A stretch of 64,000 nt of DNA, taken from the NCBI RefSeq assembly GCF_014042365.1, contig NZ_JACEZS010000003.1:248001-312000 (forward strand), written 5' to 3'. Source of the stretch: Rugamonas fusca. Lineage in GTDB: Bacteria; Pseudomonadota; Gammaproteobacteria; Burkholderiales; Burkholderiaceae_D. Both the position numbers and the translations under genes were made by a program. Below are positions 20,241 through 29,988 of this stretch, piece after piece. The notes beneath the pieces were generated by a model, which made no database searches, was not told the DNA's origin, and worked only from the letters and a program-made list of their open reading frames with translations. Every line of letters begins with the position of its first letter. The stretch's first letter is position 1.

Positions 20241-21056
20241 TCACTTGCCCCCAAAAATGCGCTGCAGCAGGCCGGGCTTTTCGTAGGTGGTGAAGCGCAG
20301 CGGCATTTGCTGGCCGAGGAAGCGCGATACCACGTCTTCGTAGGCTTCCGCCACGTCCGTGCCCTTGAAGTGGATGGCCGGATTGCCCTGGTTGGAAGCA
20401 TGCAGCACCGACTCCGACTCGGGAATGATGCCGATCAGGGGGATGCGCAGGATTTCCTGCACGTCCTCGTGCGACAGCATCTCGTCCGCCTCCACCCGCT
20501 TCGGTGAATAGCGCGTGATCAACAGGTGTTCCTTGACCGGCTCGCCGCCCGTCTGGGCGCGGCGCGACTTGGCCTGGAGGATGCCCAGGATGCGGTCCGA
20601 ATCGCGTACGGACGACACTTCCGGGTTGGTGACGATGATCGCCTCGTCGGCGAAAGTCAGCGCCATCAGCGCGCCGTGCTCGATGCCGGCCGGCGAATCG
20701 CAGATGATGTACTCGAAGCCCATGTTGATGAGCTCGTTGAGCACGCGTTCCACGCCATCTTCCGACAGCGCATCCTTGTCGCGCGTTTGCGACGCGGGCA
20801 GGATGAACAGGTTGTCGCAGTGCTTGTCCTTGATCAGGGCCTGGGTCAGCGACGCTTCCTGGTTGATCACGTTGATCAGGTCGTAGACCACGCGCCGTTC
20901 GCAGCCCATGATCAGGTCCAGGTTACGCAGGCCCACGTCGAAGTCGATCACGGCCGTCTTGTGGCCGCGCTGGGCCAGCCCCGTGGAGAAGCTGGCGCTG
21001 GAAGTCGTCTTACCGACACCGCCCTTACCGGACGTTACAACAATAATTCTTGCCAC
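20241..21056 (-). CDS. minD: septum site-determining ATPase MinD
   Basis: A 271-residue deviant-Walker ATPase: [20 protein letters not shown] with the two Lys of the deviant Walker [21 protein letters not shown] as switch I, and [14 protein letters not shown] as Walker B. The C-terminal amphipathic membrane-targeting helix is [13 protein letters not shown]. MinD recruits MinC to the membrane and is displaced by MinE. It lies 28 bp downstream of minC. Confidence 0.97.
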   Translation of the reverse strand: MARIIVVTSGKGGVGKTTSSASFSTGLAQRGHKTAVIDFDVGLRNLDLIMGCERRVVYDLINVINQEASLTQALIKDKHCDNLFILPASQTRDKDALSEDGVERVLNELINMGFEYIICDSPAGIEHGALMALTFADEAIIVTNPEVSSVRDSDRILGILQAKSRRAQTGGEPVKEHLLITRYSPKRVEADEMLSHEDVQEILRIPLIGIIPESESVLHASNQGNPAIHFKGTDVAEAYEDVVSRFLGQQMPLRFTTYEKPGLLQRIFGGK

Positions 21057-21084
21057 AAATAATCCTTTTCAGAGAGCCCAGTGC

Positions 21085-21864
21085 TTAAGCGCGGGATACG
21101 GAGTTGACAGGTAGTATATCGATTCGGTCGCCCACCAGGCGAATTTGCGCTGGCACGCGGGAAAACTCGGCCGGGAAACCGTCCTCGAAGGTGCGGTACA
21201 CGCCGGCGATGGAGAGCAATTCCGGTGCCATGGCCATGGCGAAGATGCGGGCGTCGGCATTGCCGGAAGCGCCCGCCAGCGCGCGCCCGTTCAGGGTGTT
21301 GTAGACGTGGATGCTGCCGTCGGCGATGAGCTCGGCGCCATTGTTGACGACGGCCGTGACGATCAGGTCGCAGCCGCGCGCGTAGATGCGCTGGCCGGCG
21401 CGCACCGGGGTGTCGATGATCAGGGTGCCGGGGCTGACGACGGCCGTGGCCGGGGCCGCCACCGGGGCGGGCGCGGGCTTGGGCGCGGCCGGCGCGGGCG
21501 CCGGTGCCACGGCCGCTGGCGCTTCCGCCTCCTTGCGCGGCTTGGCAGCCGTTTCCAGGCTCAGGCCATGGGCCAGGATGGCGGCCGCCATCTCGGGCGG
21601 CGCGTTGCGCACGGCCACGGGATTGAGCCGGTATTTCTTGAGCAGGGCGATGATGGCGTCCCAGTCGATGGCCTCGCCGCCGGGCGGCAGCGCGCCGATG
21701 TCGATCACGGTCAGGTCATCTTCGAAAAAGTCGGCCGAGCCGCCCGTCATGTCGTTGAGCGCCGCGCCCAGGGCGATGCGGTCCGCGGTGGACAGAATGG
21801 CGGACACGGCGACCACGGTGGAAATCTTGATTTCGATAGGCTTCTGGAACAGGCTGTTGGACAT
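21085..21864 (-). CDS. minC: septum site-determining protein MinC
   Basis: A protein of 259 residues with the MinC two-domain layout: N-terminal FtsZ-inhibiting domain (SLFQKPIEIKISTVV, ALNDMTGGSADFFEDDLTVIDIG), a long Ala/Pro linker (about residues 125-160) and a C-terminal beta-helix (VRAGQRIYARGCDLIVTAVV, GSIHVYNTLNGRALAG). The ATG at 21864 fits this layout. MinC inhibits FtsZ polymerisation near the poles when bound to MinD. It is the first gene of the minCDE operon. Confidence 0.95.
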   Translation of the reverse strand: MSNSLFQKPIEIKISTVVAVSAILSTADRIALGAALNDMTGGSADFFEDDLTVIDIGALPPGGEAIDWDAIIALLKKYRLNPVAVRNAPPEMAAAILAHGLSLETAAKPRKEAEAPAAVAPAPAPAAPKPAPAPVAAPATAVVSPGTLIIDTPVRAGQRIYARGCDLIVTAVVNNGAELIADGSIHVYNTLNGRALAGASGNADARIFAMAMAPELLSIAGVYRTFEDGFPAEFSRVPAQIRLVGDRIDILPVNSVSRA

Positions 21865-22143
21865 GGGCGACAGGGTAAGAGTTAGCCCGCGCGCATGCGC
21901 AAGCGCACACATTTTACTGTGGAAAGCCCGGAAATGGGAGGGTGCGCACAACATCAAAGCGGCTGATGGTGCGGCTTGCGCGCCGGTTTTCGTCGTGCGG
22001 CCTGCGGCCGGCGGGAGCTGGCGACATTGCAACATTCGCTATCGATAGGCGCGCGTGGTGTCAATCTGGCACCGGCTGCCTTACAATGGACTTGCCTGCG
22101 GCGGGCGAGCGTGGGGCGATGTCTAACAAATCTGGAGTTTGAA

Positions 22144-22467
22144 ATGAGTGCAACGCAAGAAAGAGGGCGAATCACCGCGCGCGTTTCAAGTGCGGTGGCT
22201 GAACTATTGCATGAAGCGGCGGATTTGGCTGGGACGACGATGAATAACTTTGTCGTACAAGCGGCGCTGAAGGAGGCGCACCGGGTCATCGATCGGGAAA
22301 AAGCGATACACATATCGAAAGATGACGCTGCCATGTTACTCGAGCTGCTCGATAACCCGCCCGCGCCCAACGCGGCCCTGACACGTGCGTTCGAACGCTA
22401 CATGAAGGAAAAATATGGCGAAGAAAATCGTAGCGCTGGACAAGACGCACGACACGAAAGCGTTTGA
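22144..22467 (+). CDS. tacA: DUF1778/TacA-family antitoxin
   Basis: A 107-residue protein with an N-terminal ribbon-helix-helix (RGRITARVSSAVAELLHEAADLAGTTMNNFVVQAALKEAHRVIDRE) followed by the antitoxin tail (LLELLDNPPAPNAALTRAFERYMKEKYG), which in TacA proteins wraps around the acetyltransferase toxin. It precedes and overlaps the toxin gene by 53 bp. It is expected to autorepress the pair, with the toxin as co-repressor (family knowledge). Confidence 0.9.
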   Translation: MSATQERGRITARVSSAVAELLHEAADLAGTTMNNFVVQAALKEAHRVIDREKAIHISKDDAAMLLELLDNPPAPNAALTRAFERYMKEKYGEENRSAGQDARHESV

Positions 22468-22915
22468 TTGCGGCAATGCGGACTTGAATCGCTGGTTTCG
22501 GGATATCGCCATGCAACACCAAAAAGGCGGCATGTCCAGGACTTTCGTCCATCCCGATGAACGGGACGCCACGCAGGTGGCAGGATTTTTCAGCATGGCC
22601 ATGCGGAGCCTGGTTCGGAAAGAAGACCTGCCGGAAGCAATGCAGAAGAAATTGCCTCGCCATGTACCGGGCTATACCCTGGCGCGATTGGCGGTGGCCA
22701 AAGAGCATCAAGGCCAGGGATTGGGCACCTATCTGCTGCTGGAAGCGATGGAGCGCGCGCAGCGCGCTGCCGAGAACGTGGGCGGGTTCGCGCTCTTCGT
22801 TGACGCCAAGGAAGGTGCCGCGTCGTTCTATGCACAGTACGGGTTCAAGGCATTGCCTTCCGACCCTGATACGCTGGTGTTGCCCATCGCCGCGATGCCA
22901 AAGTTTCCGGCATAG
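22415..22915 (+). CDS. tacT: GNAT-type toxin (TacT family)
   Basis: A 166-residue GNAT acetyltransferase: VALDKTHDTKAFDCGNADLNRWFRDIA is the TacT-type N-terminus, VAKEHQGQGLGTYLLLEAMERA the acetyl-CoA loop (Q-x-x-G-x-G/L), and EGAASFYAQYGFKALP the C-terminal part with the conserved Tyr. TacT toxins acetylate the amino group of charged tRNA and block translation. The unusually long 53-bp overlap with the antitoxin supports a true pair. The stop codon directly abuts a tRNA-like sequence on the other strand. Confidence 0.9.
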   Translation: MAKKIVALDKTHDTKAFDCGNADLNRWFRDIAMQHQKGGMSRTFVHPDERDATQVAGFFSMAMRSLVRKEDLPEAMQKKLPRHVPGYTLARLAVAKEHQGQGLGTYLLLEAMERAQRAAENVGGFALFVDAKEGAASFYAQYGFKALPSDPDTLVLPIAAMPKFPA

Positions 22916-22988
22916 GAGCCGAGAGGGGGATTCGAACCCCCCGATAGGTTATTAACCTGTCACCAGTCAGCCGGGCTATGGTGCGCGG
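22916..22988 (-). pseudogene. degenerate tRNA-like sequence
   Basis: On the minus strand there is a perfect T arm (GGGGG-TTCGAAT-CCCCC) followed by an acceptor-like TCTCGGCTCC. A possible anticodon arm (ACAGG-TTAATAA-CCTAT) lies upstream, with an unlikely AAT anticodon, and there is a weak D-arm. The 5' acceptor strand that should pair with the 3' end is missing and the variable loop is too short. It is therefore best read as a tRNA relic or 3' tRNA fragment. It sits exactly between the TacT stop and metE. Confidence 0.4.
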
Positions 22989-23009
22989 GATGGGCAACCC
23001 CGCCGGCAA

Positions 23010-25334
23010 CTATAGTGCTGCTTGCTCCTCACGCAACAGCCGGGCGGCGGCCACCATGTTGCGCAGGGCCGCTTCCGTTTCCTCCCAGCCGCGCGTCTTC
23101 AGGCCGCAGTCGGGGTTGACCCACAGTTGGTCGGGCGCGATCACCGAGCTGGCCTTGCGCAGCAGGCGCACCATCTGTTGCGTGTCCGGCACGCGCGGCG
23201 AGTGGATGTCATACACGCCGGGGCCGATCTCGTTGGGGTACTGGAACTGGCCGAAGCCGGCCAGCAGCTCCATGTCCGAGCGGCTGGTCTCGATCGTGAT
23301 CACGTCCGCGTCCATGGCCGCGATCTGGGGCAGGATGTCGTTGAACTCGGCATAGCACATGTGGGTGTGGATCTGGGTATGGTCCGCCGCCACGGCCGCC
23401 GTCAGGCGGAACGCGCCCGTGGCCCAGTCCAGGTAGTCGTCCCAGCGGGCGCGCCGCAGCGGCAAGCCTTCGCGCAGGGCCGGTTCGTCGATCTGGATGA
23501 TGGCGATGCCGGCCTGTTCCAGGTCCGCCACTTCGTCGCGGATGGCCAGCGCGATCTGGCGCGCCGTGGTGGCGCGCGGCTGGTCGTCGCGCACGAACGA
23601 CCATTGCAGGATGGTCACCGGCCCCGTCAGCATGCCTTTCATCGGGCGCTTCGTCAGGCGCTGGGCGTGCGCGGTCCAGGCCACCGTCATCGGCTGGGGC
23701 CGGGCCACGTCGCCATAGATCAGCGGCGGCTTGACGCAGCGCGAGCCGTACGATTGCACCCAGCCATGTTGGGTGAAGGCAAAACCGTCCAGCTGTTCGC
23801 CGAAATACTCGACCATGTCGTTGCGCTCGGCTTCGCCATGCACCAGCACGTCCAGGCCCAGCAGTTCCTGGCGGTGCACGGCGTCGGCGATCTGCGCCAG
23901 CATGGTGCGTTCGTAGCCGGCCGCGTCCAGCTCGCCGCGCTTGTGGGCCGCGCGCGCGGCGCGGATCTCGGCCGTCTGCGGGAAGGAGCCGATGGTGGTG
24001 GTGGGGAAGGCGGGCAGGCCCAGCCGTTCGCGCTGCACGGCCTGGCGCTGCGGGAACGGCTTGGCACGGCGGTCCTGTTCTGGTGTCAGGCTGGCCAGGC
24101 GGGCTGCCACGGCGGTGTTGTGAACGCGCGGGCTGGCGCGGCGGCTGGCCACGGCGGCCCGCGCCGCCGCCAGCGCGCCGGTAGTGTCGGCGCCGGCCAG
24201 GGTGGCGCGCAGCACGGCCAGTTCAGCCAGCTTTTCCGTGGCGAACGCCAGCCAGGAACGGATCTCCGGGTCCAGTTGGGTTTCCTGTTCCAGGCTGAAT
24301 GGCACGTGCAGCAGCGAGCACGAGGTGGACAGCCACAGTGGGCCGGTGCGCTTGTCGCGCAGCGGGCGCAGCACGGCCAGCGCCGCGTCGAGGTCGGTAC
24401 GCCACACGTTGCGGCCATCGACGATGCCGACCGACAGCACCTTGTGGCCGGGCAGCCAGTCGGCCACGCTGGTCAGTTCGTGGGCGGCGCGCACGCCGTC
24501 CACGTGCAGGCCAGCGACAGGCAGGCGGCAGGCCAGGCCCAGGTTTTCCTCGAGCGGCGAGAAATAGGTGGCCAGCAGCAGCGGCGCGCCGGCCTGGCTC
24601 AGCTGCCAGTAAGCCGGTTCGAAGGCGTTGCGCCAGGCGGACGGCAAGTCCAGGCCCAGCATGGGTTCGTCGAGCTGGACCCAGTCCACGCCCGCGTGCT
24701 TCAGTTGCGCCAGCAGCGCGCCATACACCGGCAGCAGCTGGTCCAGCAGGCCCAGGCGGTCGAAACCGGATGCCCCTTTTTCCTTGCCCAGCCACAGGAA
24801 GGTGAGCGGGCCCAGCAGCACGGCCTTGACCGGATGGCCCAGCGCACGCGCTTCCGCCACTTCCGCCAGCAAGCGCTCGGCGTGCAGCGAAAATGCCGTA
24901 TCCCCCGCGAATTCGGGCACTAAGTAGTGGTAATTGGTGTCAAACCACTTGGTCATCTCCAGTGCCGCGCCGTGCTGGCAGGCGTGGCCGTGGCCGCAAT
25001 CGGCATGGGCGGCGTGCCCTGTGTCGCCGCGCGCCATGGCGAAGTAGCGCTGCAATGCGTCCTGCTGCGGCGTGAAGCCGAAGCGGGCCGGTTCGCAGCC
25101 GAGCAGCTGGATGTGGTTGGCCACGTGGTCGTAAAACGCGAAATCGCCCACGGTCACGTGGTCCAGCCCGGCTTCGCGCTGCAAGGCCCAGTGCCGGGCG
25201 CGCAGCGCGCGGCCCGTTTGTTCCAGTGCGGAGGCCGGCAGTTCGCCGCGCCAGTGGCGTTCGAGCGCCGTCTTGAGTTCGCGCGCCGAGCCGATGCGGG
25301 GGAAGCCGGGAATGTGAATTTGTATGTTTGTCAT
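23010..25334 (-). CDS. metE: cobalamin-independent methionine synthase MetE
   Basis: A 774-residue enzyme that transfers a methyl group from methyl-tetrahydrofolate polyglutamate to homocysteine. The C-terminal zinc site is visible ([12 protein letters not shown] with His/Cys; [11 protein letters not shown] with the last Cys), as are [12 protein letters not shown] and the N-terminal folate-binding half ([17 protein letters not shown]). Residues 106-121 form an unusual His/Cys-rich insert. The gene is divergent from metR across a short intergenic region with a MetR box, so activation by MetR and homocysteine is likely. Confidence 0.97.
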   Translation of the reverse strand: MTNIQIHIPGFPRIGSARELKTALERHWRGELPASALEQTGRALRARHWALQREAGLDHVTVGDFAFYDHVANHIQLLGCEPARFGFTPQQDALQRYFAMARGDTGHAAHADCGHGHACQHGAALEMTKWFDTNYHYLVPEFAGDTAFSLHAERLLAEVAEARALGHPVKAVLLGPLTFLWLGKEKGASGFDRLGLLDQLLPVYGALLAQLKHAGVDWVQLDEPMLGLDLPSAWRNAFEPAYWQLSQAGAPLLLATYFSPLEENLGLACRLPVAGLHVDGVRAAHELTSVADWLPGHKVLSVGIVDGRNVWRTDLDAALAVLRPLRDKRTGPLWLSTSCSLLHVPFSLEQETQLDPEIRSWLAFATEKLAELAVLRATLAGADTTGALAAARAAVASRRASPRVHNTAVAARLASLTPEQDRRAKPFPQRQAVQRERLGLPAFPTTTIGSFPQTAEIRAARAAHKRGELDAAGYERTMLAQIADAVHRQELLGLDVLVHGEAERNDMVEYFGEQLDGFAFTQHGWVQSYGSRCVKPPLIYGDVARPQPMTVAWTAHAQRLTKRPMKGMLTGPVTILQWSFVRDDQPRATTARQIALAIRDEVADLEQAGIAIIQIDEPALREGLPLRRARWDDYLDWATGAFRLTAAVAADHTQIHTHMCYAEFNDILPQIAAMDADVITIETSRSDMELLAGFGQFQYPNEIGPGVYDIHSPRVPDTQQMVRLLRKASSVIAPDQLWVNPDCGLKTRGWEETEAALRNMVAAARLLREEQAAL

Positions 25335-25420
25335 GTTTTGTCATCTACATTTCATAAAGGTGCGATAAAGTGTGCGGCATTCCGGTCTATAATCAAAACG
25401 AAAGATTTTGCGGCTTCACA

Positions 25421-25433
25421 TGAAAAAGTTTCA
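25421..25433. promoter_or_regulatory. MetR box between metE and metR
   Basis: The sequence TGAAAAAGTTTCA matches the MetR consensus TGAA-N5-TTCA exactly. It lies 10 bp upstream of the metR start and 87 bp upstream of the metE start, the usual position for MetR activation of metE and autorepression of metR. Confidence 0.8.
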
Positions 25434-25443
25434 TATATAGACC

Positions 25444-26352
25444 ATGCTCGAAATTCGCCACCTCCGAACCTTGAGCGCCTTGCGCTCCGCGGGCAGCCTG
25501 GTGCGTGCAGCCCAGCTGTTGAACCTCACGCAATCGGCGCTGTCGCACCAGATCAAGCTGCTGGAAGACCGCTACGGCGGGCCCTTGTTCGAGCGCAAGT
25601 CGGTGCCGATCGGCTTCACGGCCACGGGCGCGCGCCTGCTCAAGCTGGCCGATCTGTTGCTGCCGGAGATAGAACAGGCCGAGCGCGACGTGGCCCGCCT
25701 GTCCCAGGGCGACCAGGGCCAGCTGCGCGTGGCGCTCGAATGCCATACCTGCTTTGACTGGCTGATGCCGGTGATGGATGAATTCCGCCAGCGCTGGCCG
25801 GATGTGGAGATCGACCTGGTGTCGGGTTTCCATAGCGAGCCGGCCGAGCTGCTGCGCAGCGGCGCGGCCGACCTCGTGATCGGTTCCGACTACAGCAGCG
25901 AGTTCGCCACCTTCCCCCTGTTCCGCTTCGAGATCCTGGTGGTGATGGCGCAGAAGCACCGGCTGCAGGGCGCGCGCCGGCTGGCCGCCGCCGACTTCGA
26001 GGGCGAGACCCTGATCACCTATCCGGTGCCCGAGGAGCGCATCGACCTGATCCGCGAAGTGCTGCGCCCGGCCGGCATCCATTTCGAACGCCGCACGGCC
26101 GAATTGACGGTGGCCATCCTGCAACTGGTGGCCAGCCGCCGCGGCGTGGCGGCCTTGCCCAACTGGGCCATCAAGAATTACGTCGATTACGACTATGTGA
26201 TCGCCAAGCCCGTGGGTGAGCTGGGCTTGTGGAGTGACCTGTTCGTGTCCGTACCCGAGGCCTTGCGGCAGAAAGCCTACGTGTTGGACTTCGTCAATGT
26301 GATACGGGAGCAGTGCGCGGCCAGCCTCGATGGTATCAAATTATTATCGTGA
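25444..26352 (+). CDS. metR: LysR-family regulator MetR
   Basis: A 302-residue LysR-type regulator: N-terminal winged HTH (LEIRHLRTLSALRSAGSLVRAAQLLNLTQSALSHQIKLLED) and a C-terminal effector domain (LRVALECHTCFDWLMPVMDEFRQRWPDVEIDLV). The CHTCFDWLMP stretch is typical of MetR, which senses homocysteine. It is divergent from metE, its classical target, with the MetR box between them. Confidence 0.95.
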   Translation: MLEIRHLRTLSALRSAGSLVRAAQLLNLTQSALSHQIKLLEDRYGGPLFERKSVPIGFTATGARLLKLADLLLPEIEQAERDVARLSQGDQGQLRVALECHTCFDWLMPVMDEFRQRWPDVEIDLVSGFHSEPAELLRSGAADLVIGSDYSSEFATFPLFRFEILVVMAQKHRLQGARRLAAADFEGETLITYPVPEERIDLIREVLRPAGIHFERRTAELTVAILQLVASRRGVAALPNWAIKNYVDYDYVIAKPVGELGLWSDLFVSVPEALRQKAYVLDFVNVIREQCAASLDGIKLLS

Positions 26353-26465
26353 CAAATATGCATCCGTTCTTCAGAATGATTAAGTAGCTTTGATACAGAT
26401 CAACGCTCACGCGCGCTCGCCGCATACGATGTGGGGCTCGGGTCGACAGAGGAAAAAAGGTCATC

Positions 26466-26672
26466 ATGTTTGATATTGCACAACAATGTACACAGGCAGG
26501 CACCGAATTGATGCAGGCGCAGCTGGCCGCGCTGCGCGCCTACACGGAAGCGATGCTGGACGGCGGCATGCTGTGCGCAGAGCGCCACGCCGACGTAGTC
26601 CGCACCACGCTGGCCACTGGCACGGTTGCTGCTAAGCAGATTATGTGGGCGCCAGTTGATTCCGAGCGCTAG
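26466..26672 (+). CDS. small phasin-like protein
   Basis: A 68-residue ORF, MFDIAQQCTQAGTELMQAQLAALRAYTEAMLDG, amphipathic and helix-forming throughout, ending VAAKQIMWAPVDSER. The start resembles the N-terminal segment of phasins (MF..EQ..AA...N...L..LA). It lies 174 bp upstream of the PHB genes phaA-phaB. A granule-associated phasin would normally be 120-190 residues, so this is either a short phasin-like protein or a remnant. GAGGAAAAAAGG precedes the ATG. Confidence 0.45.
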   Translation: MFDIAQQCTQAGTELMQAQLAALRAYTEAMLDGGMLCAERHADVVRTTLATGTVAAKQIMWAPVDSER

Positions 26673-26846
26673 AACCGGGCGCCGCCGTCGGCGTTGTCGG
26701 CGTATTATCGAACAGCCGGCTTGTCGATATGACATGCACGACACAACGTGGCAATGGAATTTGTAATTGAGCAACCAGTTGCTTGATGGAGTCTTGAAGT
26801 TTGTGGCATAACTAAGCCGGTTCCCACCGGCGCATTGGAGAAACAC

Positions 26847-28025
26847 ATGGAAGATGTAGTTATCGTGGCCGCAGGCCGCACCGCAGTCGGCAAGTTCGGT
26901 GGCAGTCTGGCGAAAATCCCCGCCTCGGAATTGGGCGCGCACGTGATCAAGGGCTTGCTGGCCAAGACCGGCATTGCGCCAGAATTGATCAGCGAAGCTA
27001 TCCTGGGACAAGTGTTGACGGCCGCCGTCGGCCAGAATCCGGCCCGCCAGGCCGTGATCAAGGCCGGCCTGCCCAACAGCGTGCCGGCCTACACCATCAA
27101 CAAGGTGTGCGGCAGCGGCCTGAAGGCCACCCACCTGGCGGCCCAGGCCATCAAGTGCGGCGACGCCAGCATCATCATCGCCGGCGGCCAGGAGAACATG
27201 AGCGCCGCACCGCACGCCATGAACGGCTCGCGCGACGGTTTCCGCATGGGCGACTTCAAGATGGTCGACACCATGATCGTGGACGGCCTGTGGGACGTCT
27301 ACAACCAGTACCACATGGGCATCACGGCCGAGAACGTGGCCAAGAAATACGAGATTTCGCGCGCCGAGCAGGACGAGTTCGCGCTGCAGTCGCAACTGAA
27401 GGCGGAAGCGGCGCAAAAGGCCGGCAAGTTCAAGGATGAAATCCTGCCGCTGGAAATCGCCCAGAAAAAGGGCACCATCGTGTTCGACAACGATGAATAC
27501 GTGAAGCCCGGCTCCACCCTCGAATCGCTGCAGGGCCTGCGCCCCGCGTTCGCCAAGGATGGCACGGTCACGGCCGGCAACGCCTCCGGCATCAACGACG
27601 GCGCCGCGGCCGTCATCATGATGCCGGCCTCGCAAGCCAAGTCGCTGGGCCTGACCCCGCTGGCGCGCGTGAAAGCCTACGCCTCGTCCGGCATCGACCC
27701 GTCCGTGATGGGCATGGGCCCCGTGTCGGCCGCCCGCCTGTGCCTGAAGAAGGCCGGCTGGACGCCGCAGGACCTGGACCTGATGGAAATTAACGAAGCA
27801 TTCGCGGCCCAGGCCATCGCCGTCAACAAGGAAATGGGCTGGGACACCAGCAAGATCAACGTCAACGGTGGCGCGATCGCCATCGGCCACCCGATCGGCG
27901 CTTCCGGCGCCCGCATCCTGGTCACGCTGCTGCACGAGATGGTGCGGCGCGACGCCAAGAAGGGCCTGGCTTCGCTGTGCATCGGCGGCGGCATGGGCGT
28001 GGCGCTGGCGGTCGAGCGCGAATAA
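26847..28025 (+). CDS. phaA: acetyl-CoA C-acetyltransferase (PhaA)
   Basis: A protein of 392 residues, a biosynthetic thiolase condensing two acetyl-CoA to acetoacetyl-CoA. The acyl-carrying Cys88 is in [10 protein letters not shown], the catalytic His in [17 protein letters not shown], and the second Cys near the end in [15 protein letters not shown]. The ATG at 26847 is preceded by TTGGAG. With phaB 92 bp downstream it supplies R-3-hydroxybutyryl-CoA for PHB; no PHA synthase gene is in the window. Confidence 0.95.
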   Translation: MEDVVIVAAGRTAVGKFGGSLAKIPASELGAHVIKGLLAKTGIAPELISEAILGQVLTAAVGQNPARQAVIKAGLPNSVPAYTINKVCGSGLKATHLAAQAIKCGDASIIIAGGQENMSAAPHAMNGSRDGFRMGDFKMVDTMIVDGLWDVYNQYHMGITAENVAKKYEISRAEQDEFALQSQLKAEAAQKAGKFKDEILPLEIAQKKGTIVFDNDEYVKPGSTLESLQGLRPAFAKDGTVTAGNASGINDGAAAVIMMPASQAKSLGLTPLARVKAYASSGIDPSVMGMGPVSAARLCLKKAGWTPQDLDLMEINEAFAAQAIAVNKEMGWDTSKINVNGGAIAIGHPIGASGARILVTLLHEMVRRDAKKGLASLCIGGGMGVALAVERE

Positions 28026-28117
28026 GCGACGCGGCCAATCAACGGTAAGCAGTGCGCGGCCCGCTCAGCTGGCGGGCAACGATTTTATTGTAGTTGTTGA
28101 AAACGAGGGGACGAAAA

Positions 28118-28858
28118 ATGGCAAGAGTTGCATTAGTAACGGGCGGCATGGGTGGTCTGGGCGAAGCGGTTTGTTTCAAGCTGGCGGCGCTGGGCTACAC
28201 CGTCGTGACAACGTATTCCCCTGGCAATACCAAAGTCAATGACTGGCTGGCCACCACCCGTGACCAGGGCTTCAACTTCAAGGCGTATCCATGCGACGTG
28301 GCCGATTACGATTCGGCGGCAGCGTGCGTGGCAGCCATCACCAAGGATATCGGTCCGGTGGATGTGCTGGTCAACAACGCGGGTATCACGCGCGACATGA
28401 CGTTCAAGAAGATGGACAAGACCAACTGGGACGCCGTCATGGCCACCAACCTGGACTCCGTGTTCAACATGACCAAGCCCGTGTGCGACGGCATGGTGGA
28501 GCGCGGCTGGGGCCGTATCATCAACATTTCCTCCGTCAACGGCCAGAAGGGCGCGTTCGGCCAGACCAACTATGCGGCCGCCAAGGCCGGCATGCACGGC
28601 TTCACCAAGTCGCTGGCGCTGGAAGTGGCGCGCAAGGGCGTGACGGTCAACACCATTTCGCCGGGCTACATCGGCACCAAGATGGTGATGGAGATCCCGC
28701 AGGACGTGCTGGACACCAAGATCATTCCGCAAATTCCGATGGCCCGCCTGGGCAAGCCGGAAGAAGTGGCCGGCCTGGTGGCCTACCTGTCGTCGGACGA
28801 AGCGGCTTTCGTCACCGGCGCCAACATCGCCATCAACGGCGGCCAGCACATGTCCTGA
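28118..28858 (+). CDS. phaB: acetoacetyl-CoA reductase (PhaB)
   Basis: A 246-residue short-chain dehydrogenase: NADPH-binding RVALVTGGMGGLGEAV, NNAG (VLVNNAGITRD), catalytic Ser/Tyr/Lys in NISSVNGQKGAFGQTNYAAAKAG, and the C-terminal AINGGQHMS. The length and TVVTTYSPGNTKVNDWL region fit PhaB/PhbB, which reduces acetoacetyl-CoA to (R)-3-hydroxybutyryl-CoA. The ATG at 28118 is preceded by GAGGGG. It ends at a strong terminator, closing the phaA-phaB operon. Confidence 0.95.
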   Translation: MARVALVTGGMGGLGEAVCFKLAALGYTVVTTYSPGNTKVNDWLATTRDQGFNFKAYPCDVADYDSAAACVAAITKDIGPVDVLVNNAGITRDMTFKKMDKTNWDAVMATNLDSVFNMTKPVCDGMVERGWGRIINISSVNGQKGAFGQTNYAAAKAGMHGFTKSLALEVARKGVTVNTISPGYIGTKMVMEIPQDVLDTKIIPQIPMARLGKPEEVAGLVAYLSSDEAAFVTGANIAINGGQHMS

Positions 28859-28877
28859 TCGCTGCTGTTCGCGCACC

Positions 28878-28910
28878 AAAAAAGCGCTGCCCTCGGGCGG
28901 CGCTTTTTTT
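28878..28910 (+). terminator. intrinsic terminator after phaB
   Basis: A hairpin AAAAGCGC...GCGCTTTT with a further GC-rich extension is followed by a T-run. It lies 20 bp after the phaB stop codon. Confidence 0.9.
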
Positions 28911-28971
28911 ATGGGCGGCGGGCTCAAGTACAATGCGGTATCACCCGTCCCGCTCATGCAAAGGAGTCGCC

Positions 28972-29925
28972 ATGCCCGATACGTCGCCCCTGTTCCCGCC
29001 CATCACGCCGCGCCGCCAGGGCATGCTGCCCGTCGATGACCTGCACACGATTTACTGGGAAGAAGTGGGCAATCCGGATGGCATGCCGGTGATCTTCCTG
29101 CACGGCGGCCCGGGCGCCGGCCTGTCGCCGCAGCACCGCCGCTTCTTCGATCCCGACCATTACCGCGTGATCCTGTTCGACCAGCGCGGCGCCGGCAAGT
29201 CGACCCCGCTCGGCGAATGCCAGGCCAACACCACCCAGTTGCTGGTGGAGGACATCGAACGGCTGCGCGAGCTGTTCGGCATCAGCCAGTGGCTGGTGTT
29301 CGGCGGTTCGTGGGGTTCCACGCTGGCGCTGGCCTACGGCCAGGCGCACCCGGAGCGCTGCCTGGGCTTCGTGTTGCGCGGCATCTTCCTGTGCACCCAG
29401 GCCGAGATCGACTGGTTCATCCACGGCGTGCAGTGGTTCTATCCCGAGCTGTACGAGGAATTCATTGCGCCGATTCCGCTGGCCGAGCGCAGCAACCTGC
29501 TGCAAGCGTACGTGGACCGCATCATGAGCGACGACCCCGACGTCTACTGGCCGGCCGTGCGCGCGTGGAGCCGCTTCGAGGGCCGCCGCGTGTTCCTGCT
29601 GCCGCAGCCGGACGAAGCGTCATCCGACGCGCTGGACCTGGGTGTGGGCCGGCTCGAATCGCACTACATGGCCAACCTGGGCTTCTTCACGGACGACCAG
29701 CTGATCCGCGACATGGGCCGCATCGCCCACCTGCCGGCCGTGATCGTGCAGGGCCGCTATGACGTGATCTGCCCGCCGCTGTCGGCGCACCGCCTGCATG
29801 GCGCCTGGCCCGGCGCCGTGCTGAAGATGATCGCGGACGCCGGCCACGGCGCGCTGGAGCAGGGCATCGCGCGCGCGCTGGTGGCGGCCACCGAGCAGTT
29901 CCGCCGCCATGGGCGTTTTGAATAA
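28972..29925 (+). CDS. pip: proline iminopeptidase
   Basis: A 317-residue alpha/beta-hydrolase of peptidase family S33: HGGPGAGLSPQHRRFFDP (oxyanion HGGPG), FDQRGAGKSTP, nucleophile Ser113 in FGGSWGSTLALAYG, and the catalytic His in ADAGHGALE. The enzyme releases N-terminal proline from peptides. The start has a strong AAGGAG site. The cap region WFIHGVQWFYPELYEEFIAPIP matches the Pip family rather than generic hydrolases. Confidence 0.93.
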   Translation: MPDTSPLFPPITPRRQGMLPVDDLHTIYWEEVGNPDGMPVIFLHGGPGAGLSPQHRRFFDPDHYRVILFDQRGAGKSTPLGECQANTTQLLVEDIERLRELFGISQWLVFGGSWGSTLALAYGQAHPERCLGFVLRGIFLCTQAEIDWFIHGVQWFYPELYEEFIAPIPLAERSNLLQAYVDRIMSDDPDVYWPAVRAWSRFEGRRVFLLPQPDEASSDALDLGVGRLESHYMANLGFFTDDQLIRDMGRIAHLPAVIVQGRYDVICPPLSAHRLHGAWPGAVLKMIADAGHGALEQGIARALVAATEQFRRHGRFE

Positions 29926-29988
29926 GCAGGCCGCCTGCTACACTACCGCCTGCGCCACAACCAGCATCGAGGAACCATCATCGCTCTC

